14,042 bases of DNA from DATILI01 sp035476635 (GTDB lineage: Bacteria > Pseudomonadota > Gammaproteobacteria > Burkholderiales > Burkholderiaceae_C). The DNA lies in assembly GCA_035476635.1 (NCBI GenBank), contig DATILI010000305.1, positions 1 through 14,042 of the forward strand, written 5' to 3'. A program made the position numbers and the translations under genes. Positions 9,802-14,042 of the stretch are shown piece by piece. Numbering within the stretch: the stretch's first letter is position 1; every line of letters starts with the position of its first letter. The notes under the pieces were generated by a model. That model saw nothing but the letters and a program-made list of their open reading frames with translations, was not told where the DNA came from and made no database searches.

Positions 9802-11001
9802 ATGCACTCCGATGCGCTTCATTTGCGGCAAGCCCCAGAGCCCGCCACCGACCCGCTGTGGCAACACCAGCTCGGGCTGCTGCTTGAATCCACCGGCGAG
9901 GGAATCTTCGGCATTGACCTGGACGGCCACTGCATGTTCATCAACCGGGCCGGGGCGCGCATGCTGGGCTTTGAGCCGGCCGATGTGCTGGGCCACAACA
10001 TGCACGAGCTGACCCACCACTCGCACGCCGATGGCTCGCCCTACCCCGATACCGACTGCCCGATCTTCAATGCCTTCCGCCAGGGCCTGCCGTGCCGCAT
10101 CGACACCGAGGTGTTCTGGCGGCGCGACCGCACCCCCGTCGCGGTGGAGTACACCAGCCATCCCATCGTGGACGGCGAGGAGGTGCGCGGCGCGGTCATC
10201 ACTTTTGTCGACATCACCGAGCGCAAGCGCGCGGCCGATGCGCTGCACCGCGCCAAGGATGAGCTGGAGCTGCGCGTGGCCGAGCGCACGGGCGAACTCT
10301 CCGCCGCCGTGGGCCAGCTGCGCGAGCTTTCGGCCTACTCCGAGAAAGTGCGCGAAGACGAGCGCACCCGCATTGCGCGCGAGGTGCATGACGAGCTGGG
10401 CAGCCTGCTGGTGGCACTGAAGATGGACGTGAACTGGCTGGACAAGCGCCTGGGCGAGCAGGACGCCCGCGAAGCCGCGGCCGCGCAGGACATGCGCGAG
10501 CGCATGCGCTGCAAATGCCAGAACATGAGCCGCCTGATCGAGAACGCGGTGGACAACGTCGGCCGCATCATCACCGACCTGCGCCCCAGCATCCTGGACC
10601 ACCAGGGCCTGTGGGCCGCGCTCGAATGGCAGGCCCAGGAGTTTGTGCAGTCGGCCGAGCTGGCGCTGCAGTGGGACATGCGGGTAGACCACGCGCCCGA
10701 GCTGCCCGAGCCCGCCGCCATCGCGGTATTTCGCATCTTCCAGGAGATGCTGTCCAACGTGGGCCGGCACGCGCAGGCGCGCCAGGTCGCCATCCGCATC
10801 GCGGCCGATGCGCGGCAAGTCACGATCAGCGTGCGCGACGACGGGTGCGGCGCTGCGCCTGAGGCCTTCGAGGCGCCCACGGCCTACGGCGTGATGGGCA
10901 TGCGCGAACGGGCCCGGCATGTCGGTGGCCGCATCGAGATCGAAAGCCAACCCGGCCTGGGATCGTCTTTTCACCTGCACATGGCGCTTCCACAAACATG
11001 A
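9802..11001 (+). CDS. Soluble PAS-domain histidine kinase, HisKA_3 / HATPase_c (NarX/DegS type)
   Basis: This protein of about 399 residues has no membrane segment and is probably cytoplasmic. A PAS domain (about 25-140: LLESTGEGIFGIDLDGHCMFINRAGARMLG through VITFVDITERKRA) is followed by a coiled linker (142-185). The HisKA_3 domain carries phospho-acceptor His196 in EDERTRIAREVHDELGSLL. The ATPase domain has Asn319 in FQEMLSNVGRH, VRDDGCG (344-350) and GVMGMRERARHVGG (363-376). The last Gly/Phe of the usual DDGxGF box is altered to DDGCGA. His42, Cys44 and a Cys at 86 sit in the PAS region, but no clear heme or Fe-S signature was identified. It overlaps the response-regulator gene by 4 bp (ATGA), so the two are a translationally coupled pair. 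ATG 9787 in frame is an alternative start; 9802 is preferred because of an AGG just upstream and the promoter-like sequence covering 9787. Confidence 0.9.
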   Translation: MHSDALHLRQAPEPATDPLWQHQLGLLLESTGEGIFGIDLDGHCMFINRAGARMLGFEPADVLGHNMHELTHHSHADGSPYPDTDCPIFNAFRQGLPCRIDTEVFWRRDRTPVAVEYTSHPIVDGEEVRGAVITFVDITERKRAADALHRAKDELELRVAERTGELSAAVGQLRELSAYSEKVREDERTRIAREVHDELGSLLVALKMDVNWLDKRLGEQDAREAAAAQDMRERMRCKCQNMSRLIENAVDNVGRIITDLRPSILDHQGLWAALEWQAQEFVQSAELALQWDMRVDHAPELPEPAAIAVFRIFQEMLSNVGRHAQARQVAIRIAADARQVTISVRDDGCGAAPEAFEAPTAYGVMGMRERARHVGGRIEIESQPGLGSSFHLHMALPQT

Positions 11002-11666
11002 CCGACAAACCGATTCGCGTCCTGCTCGGCGACGACCACCGCATCGTGCGCGAAGGCCTCAAGCAAGTGCTGGCCGATGCGCCCGAGATCGATGTCTGTG
11101 CCGAAGCCGCCACCGGCACCGAAGTGCTGGACGCAGTGCAGGCGCGCAGCGGCGCGGCGGGGCTGGACGTGGTGCTGCTGGACATCGCCATGCCCGGGCG
11201 CGACGGCCTGGACGTGCTGCAGGCGCTGCGCAAGAGCTGGCCCGCGCTGCCAGTGCTGATGCTCAGCACCTATCCTGAAAAACAGTACGCGGTGCGCTGC
11301 ATCAAGCTCGGCGCGGCCGGCTACCTGAACAAGAGCGCCGACCCCGACGACATGGTGGCGGCCGTGCGCAAGGTAGCCAGCGGCGGCGTCTATGTCACGC
11401 TGGCCACCGCCGAGGCACTGGCCAGCGTGGTGGGCGGCGGCGCCTCCGCCAAATCCGGGCCCGAGGCGCTCTCGTACCGCGAACACCAGGTGTTCCGCCT
11501 GCTCACCGCCGGGCAGACCGTGAGCGAAATTGGTGCACAACTGCAGCTCGCGCCCAATACCGTGAGCACTTATCGTGCACGCATCCTCGAAAAGACCGGC
11601 ACGAAGAACGACGTGGAGCTTGCGCTTTTTGCCGAACGGCATGCCAAGAGCGCCAATCCGGGCTGA
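10998..11666 (+). CDS. NarL/LuxR-family response regulator
   Basis: This 222-residue protein has an N-terminal receiver domain (about 6-122) with the acidic pair Asp12-Asp13, phospho-acceptor Asp62 in VVLLDIAMPGRDG, Ser90 and the conserved Lys112 in YLNKSADPDD. The C-terminal LuxR-type helix-turn-helix (about 157-215) has LSYREHQVFRLLTAGQTVSEIGAQLQLAPNTVSTYRARILEKTG in its usual layout. All phosphorylation residues are present. Its start codon overlaps the stop of the PAS kinase gene (ATGA), so that kinase is the obvious partner; the divergent CHASE3 kinase has the same HisKA_3 type and could be a second one. Candidate target sites are the inverted repeat just after its stop codon, in front of the NrtA-like gene, and the palindromes in the divergent kinase promoter region. 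Its control of the transporter is inferred from context. Confidence 0.93.
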   Translation: MTDKPIRVLLGDDHRIVREGLKQVLADAPEIDVCAEAATGTEVLDAVQARSGAAGLDVVLLDIAMPGRDGLDVLQALRKSWPALPVLMLSTYPEKQYAVRCIKLGAAGYLNKSADPDDMVAAVRKVASGGVYVTLATAEALASVVGGGASAKSGPEALSYREHQVFRLLTAGQTVSEIGAQLQLAPNTVSTYRARILEKTGTKNDVELALFAERHAKSANPG

Positions 11667-11668
11667 TT

Positions 11669-11686
11669 TGTAGGGCCACCCCTACA
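11669..11686. promoter_or_regulatory. Perfect 7-4-7 inverted repeat, candidate response-regulator operator upstream of nrtA
   Basis: TGTAGGG-CCAC-CCCTACA is an exact dyad starting 3 nt after the response-regulator stop and ending 101 bp before the NrtA-like start codon. Its length and symmetry suit a NarL/LuxR-type dimer. It lacks a U-run, so a terminator is less likely. It lies about 90 bp upstream of the sigma-54-like element's predicted start point. Confidence 0.5.
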
Positions 11687-11740
11687 CGGCCTCGTCGTGG
11701 CATCGGCGATTTGCGGCAGATGGCCTTGCTTGCCCCAAAC

Positions 11741-11756
11741 AGGCGCGCCCCTTGCA
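11741..11756 (+). promoter_or_regulatory. Sigma-54-like -24/-12 element upstream of the NrtA-like gene
   Basis: AGGCGCG-CCCC-TTGCA matches 10 of the 12 fixed consensus positions. GG (11742-11743) and GC (11754-11755) are exactly 10 bp apart. The predicted start near 11767 leaves a 21-nt leader containing the GAGG ribosome-binding site. This is a plausible arrangement for a nitrogen-regulated gene, but the match is degenerate. Confidence 0.35.
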
Positions 11757-11787
11757 GCGCAACCGCATCTTTCCAACGAGGTGCACC

Positions 11788-13182
11788 ATGTCCAGACTGC
11801 CTGCCGCCGGAACCCCAAAAACTTACGACGCCTACGACGCCGACCGCCCGCTCCTGCTGCGCTGCGCCTGCGGCCAGGACCACGCCCCGGATGCGCACGG
11901 CCAGGCGGCTGGGCAGAGCCCGGAAGCACTCTCGCGCGACTTCATGGAGGCTGCGCTGGTCAAGGCGCTGTTTCCGGTGGACAGCGTGCGCCGCGGCTTC
12001 CTGAAAGCCGTGGGCGCTGGCACCGCGCGCGCGGCCATCGCCTCGCTGTTGCCGATCGGCGCCCTGCAGGCCATGGCCCAGGAGCGCGGCTCGCTGGAGA
12101 AGAAGGACCTGAAGATCGGCTTCATCGCCATCACCTGCGCCACCCCGCTGATCATGGCCGACCCGCTGGGCTTCTATAAAAAGGAAGGCCTGAACGTGCA
12201 GCTCAACAAGACGGCGGGCTGGGCGCTGATCCGCGACAAGATGATCAACAAGGAGCATGACGCATCGCACTTCCTCTCGCCCATGCCGATTGCGATGAGC
12301 ATGGGCCTGGGCTCCAACCAGGTGGCGATGAACGTGGCGACGATACAGAACACCAACGGCCAGGCCATCACCCTGCACGTGAAGCACAAGGACAAGCGCG
12401 ACCCCAAACAGTGGAAGGGCTTCAAGTTCGCCGTGCCGTTCGAGTACAGCATGCACAACTTTCTGTTGCGCTACTACCTGGCCGAGCACGGCATCAACCC
12501 CGACACCGATGTGCAGATCCGCGTCACGCCACCGCCCGAGATGGTGGCCAACCTGCGTGCCGGCAACATCGACGGCTTTCTCGGCCCCGATCCGTTCAAC
12601 CAGCGCGCGGTGTACGACGAAGTGGGCTTCATCCACATCCTGTCCAAGGAAATCTGGGACGGCCACCCCTGCTGTGCCTTCGGCGTGAGCGACGAATTCA
12701 TCAAGCAGAACCCCAATACCTTCGCCGCCCTGTACCGGGCCGTGCTCACCGCAAGCTTCATGGCCAGCCAGCCGAAAGACCGCGACCTGATTGCCAAGGT
12801 GATCGCGCCCACGCAGTACCTGAACCAGCCCGAGACCGTAATCGCCCAGGTGCTCACCGGAAAATTCGCCGATGGCCTGGGCCAGATCAGGAACGTGCCG
12901 GACCGCGCCAACTTCGACCCCGTGCCGTGGCAGAGCATGGCGGTGTGGATGCTCACGCAGATGAAGCGCTGGGGCTATGTGAAGGGCGACGTGAACTACA
13001 AGCAGGTGGCGGAGAAAGTCTTCATGCTGACCGACGCCAAGAAGTACATGGCGCAGGCCGGCTTCAAGCCGCCCGAGGGCGCGTACAAGAAATTCAAGGT
13101 CATGGGCAAGGAGTTCGACCCGGCCAAGCCCGAGGACTATGTGAAGAGCTTCGCCATCCACAAGATGGGCGCGGGGTTGTAA
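11788..13182 (+). CDS. NrtA/CmpA-family ABC transporter substrate-binding protein with a Tat signal
   Basis: This 464-residue protein belongs to the NrtA/CmpA group that binds nitrate, bicarbonate or similar small anions outside the inner membrane. The signature region is KKDLKIGFIAITCATPLIMADPLGFYKKEGL (105-135), and KTAGWALIRDKMINKEHDASHFLSPMPIAM (141-170) is also typical. The twin-arginine motif SVRRGFLK (66-73) precedes a hydrophobic stretch ending near AMA-Q (96-98), so it is probably Tat-exported. Unusually, the Tat motif sits about 67 residues from the start, after a segment holding Cys26, Cys28, His32 and His37 (CACGQDHAPDAH). ATG 11788 is chosen because GAGG lies 6 nt upstream; an earlier in-frame start at 11752 would precede that site. 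The permease gene begins 3 nt after its stop. The substrate cannot be settled from sequence; nitrate is most likely from family and neighbours. Confidence 0.9.
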   Translation: MSRLPAAGTPKTYDAYDADRPLLLRCACGQDHAPDAHGQAAGQSPEALSRDFMEAALVKALFPVDSVRRGFLKAVGAGTARAAIASLLPIGALQAMAQERGSLEKKDLKIGFIAITCATPLIMADPLGFYKKEGLNVQLNKTAGWALIRDKMINKEHDASHFLSPMPIAMSMGLGSNQVAMNVATIQNTNGQAITLHVKHKDKRDPKQWKGFKFAVPFEYSMHNFLLRYYLAEHGINPDTDVQIRVTPPPEMVANLRAGNIDGFLGPDPFNQRAVYDEVGFIHILSKEIWDGHPCCAFGVSDEFIKQNPNTFAALYRAVLTASFMASQPKDRDLIAKVIAPTQYLNQPETVIAQVLTGKFADGLGQIRNVPDRANFDPVPWQSMAVWMLTQMKRWGYVKGDVNYKQVAEKVFMLTDAKKYMAQAGFKPPEGAYKKFKVMGKEFDPAKPEDYVKSFAIHKMGAGL

Positions 13183-13185
13183 GCC

Positions 13186-14042
13186 ATGCTGAAATCCCTC
13201 AACGCCAAGGCCGCGCTGGTCTCGGTGCTGCTCTTCATCGCCTTCCTCGGCATCTGGTACGCCGCCACCTTGCCGGCCGCTGGCGTCGCCGGCCCGGCTG
13301 CCGCTGTGTCGGCGGAACAGGCCGAGTACTTGAAGCTCATGGGCAAGGACGCCGGCTCGCAGAAGGCCACCGGCTTTCCCACGCTCGCGCAAATGGGCGC
13401 GACGGTGGTCAAGCAATTGTCCGACCCGTTCTATGACAACGGCCCCAACGACAAGGGCATTGCGATCCAGCTTGCACACTCGCTGGGCCGCGTCGGCCTG
13501 GGATTTCTGCTGGCCTGCCTGGTGGCGGTGCCGCTGGGTTTCGTGATCGGCATGAGCCCGCTGCTGCAACGCGCGTTCGACCCTTTCATTCAGGTCCTGA
13601 AACCCATCAGCCCGCTGGCATGGATGCCGCTGGCGCTGTACACCATCAAGGACTCCTCGGTCTCGGGCGTGTTCGTGATCTTCATCTGCTCGGTCTGGCC
13701 GATGCTGATCAACACCGCGTTCGGCGTGGCCTCGGTCAAGCGCGAATGGCTCAACGTGGCCTTGACGCTGGAAGTCAGCCCGCTGCGCAAGGCCTTTCGC
13801 GTGATCCTGCCGGCTGCCGCGCCGACCATCCTGACCGGCATGCGTATCAGCATGGGCATCGCCTGGCTGGTGATCGTGGCCGCCGAGATGCTGGTGGGCG
13901 GCACCGGCATCGGCTACTTCGTCTGGAACGAGTGGAACAACCTGTCGCTCACCAACGTGATCTTCGCGATCCTGGTGATCGGCGTGATGGGCATGCTGCT
14001 GGACCTGGCGTTCGCGCAGTTGCAGAAGTGGGTGACGTATGT
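13186..14042 (+). CDS. NrtB-type ABC transporter permease (3' end cut by the window)
   Basis: The visible 285 residues form a binding-protein-dependent transport permease of the NrtB/SsuC type. There is a first membrane segment at about 10-28, then a 70-residue hydrophilic stretch (about 30-97), and further segments around 104-124, 138-155, 160-180, 225-240 and 258-280. The EAA-like loop that contacts the ATPase is at about 195-220 (LEVSPLRKAFRVILPAAAPTILTG). The ATG lies 3 nt after the NrtA-like stop, so the two are one operon. NrtB-type permeases are usually about 280-300 residues, so only a few codons should be missing. The ATPase gene (NrtC/D type) is expected just to the right. A frame on the opposite strand at 13590-13910 is a shadow. 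Confidence 0.92.
   Translation, partial: MLKSLNAKAALVSVLLFIAFLGIWYAATLPAAGVAGPAAAVSAEQAEYLKLMGKDAGSQKATGFPTLAQMGATVVKQLSDPFYDNGPNDKGIAIQLAHSLGRVGLGFLLACLVAVPLGFVIGMSPLLQRAFDPFIQVLKPISPLAWMPLALYTIKDSSVSGVFVIFICSVWPMLINTAFGVASVKREWLNVALTLEVSPLRKAFRVILPAAAPTILTGMRISMGIAWLVIVAAEMLVGGTGIGYFVWNEWNNLSLTNVIFAILVIGVMGMLLDLAFAQLQKWVTY

Noticed and set aside
9649..10995. Upstream extension of the CHASE3 kinase frame
   Set aside because: It is antisense to the PAS kinase gene. AGGAG before ATG 9648 and the start of the membrane segment mark the true N-terminus.
11671..11700. Rho-independent terminator after the response regulator
   Set aside because: The dyad is perfect, but no U-run follows and its position in front of nrtA fits an operator better. 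A weak terminator role is not excluded.
11503..13569. Open frame of 688 codons on the minus strand
   Set aside because: It lies opposite the NrtA-like and permease genes, with His/Val/Leu-rich low-information composition. It is a codon-bias shadow.

Overview
The window looks like a piece of a high-GC betaproteobacterial chromosome, most likely Burkholderiales and perhaps Comamonadaceae. This rests on the strong G/C third-position bias, the type of NrtA-like binding protein with a long leader before its Tat signal, and a nested palindromic repeat of the CCCTCTCC/GGAGAGGG kind at the left edge. The assignment is inferred from family knowledge; no 16S or other taxonomic marker is present. No tRNA, rRNA, CRISPR array, insertion sequence or phage gene was seen.

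Left third (1-4918, minus strand): an operon in the order small [2Fe-2S] subunit, large molybdopterin subunit, medium FAD subunit, then a MoxR/CoxD-type AAA+ ATPase. It encodes an aerobic CO dehydrogenase / xanthine oxidase family enzyme. The large subunit carries AYRGAGR instead of AYxCSFR, and the order is S-L-M, so it is a form II (CoxL-like) enzyme whose true substrate cannot be read from sequence. A short AcoR-like regulator (GAF plus Fis-type HTH, no AAA+ domain) is transcribed divergently from a 193-bp shared promoter region. Beyond it, facing back, is a ModE-type molybdate-responsive regulator with a winged HTH and two Mop domains. Molybdoenzyme, likely maturation ATPase and molybdate sensor therefore sit together.

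Middle (6980-8175): a signal-less trypsin-like serine peptidase with an intact His-Asp-Ser triad, converging on a small BON-domain lipoprotein gene. An 8-bp perfect stem-loop spans the peptidase stop codon.

Right half (8176-14042): a signalling and transport module. A membrane histidine kinase (CHASE3-like sensor, HisKA_3) is divergent from a soluble PAS histidine kinase, which overlaps a NarL/LuxR-type response regulator by 4 bp. Then come an NrtA/CmpA-family Tat-exported substrate-binding protein and an NrtB-type ABC permease cut by the window end. A perfect 7-4-7 inverted repeat lies just after the response-regulator gene and about 100 bp before nrtA, a good candidate operator. An exact sigma-54 promoter consensus lies at the start of the PAS kinase gene, and a 10-of-12 match precedes nrtA. 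The simplest reading is that the kinases and regulator control uptake of nitrate or a similar small oxyanion, which could link to the molybdenum theme if an assimilatory nitrate reductase lies beyond the window.
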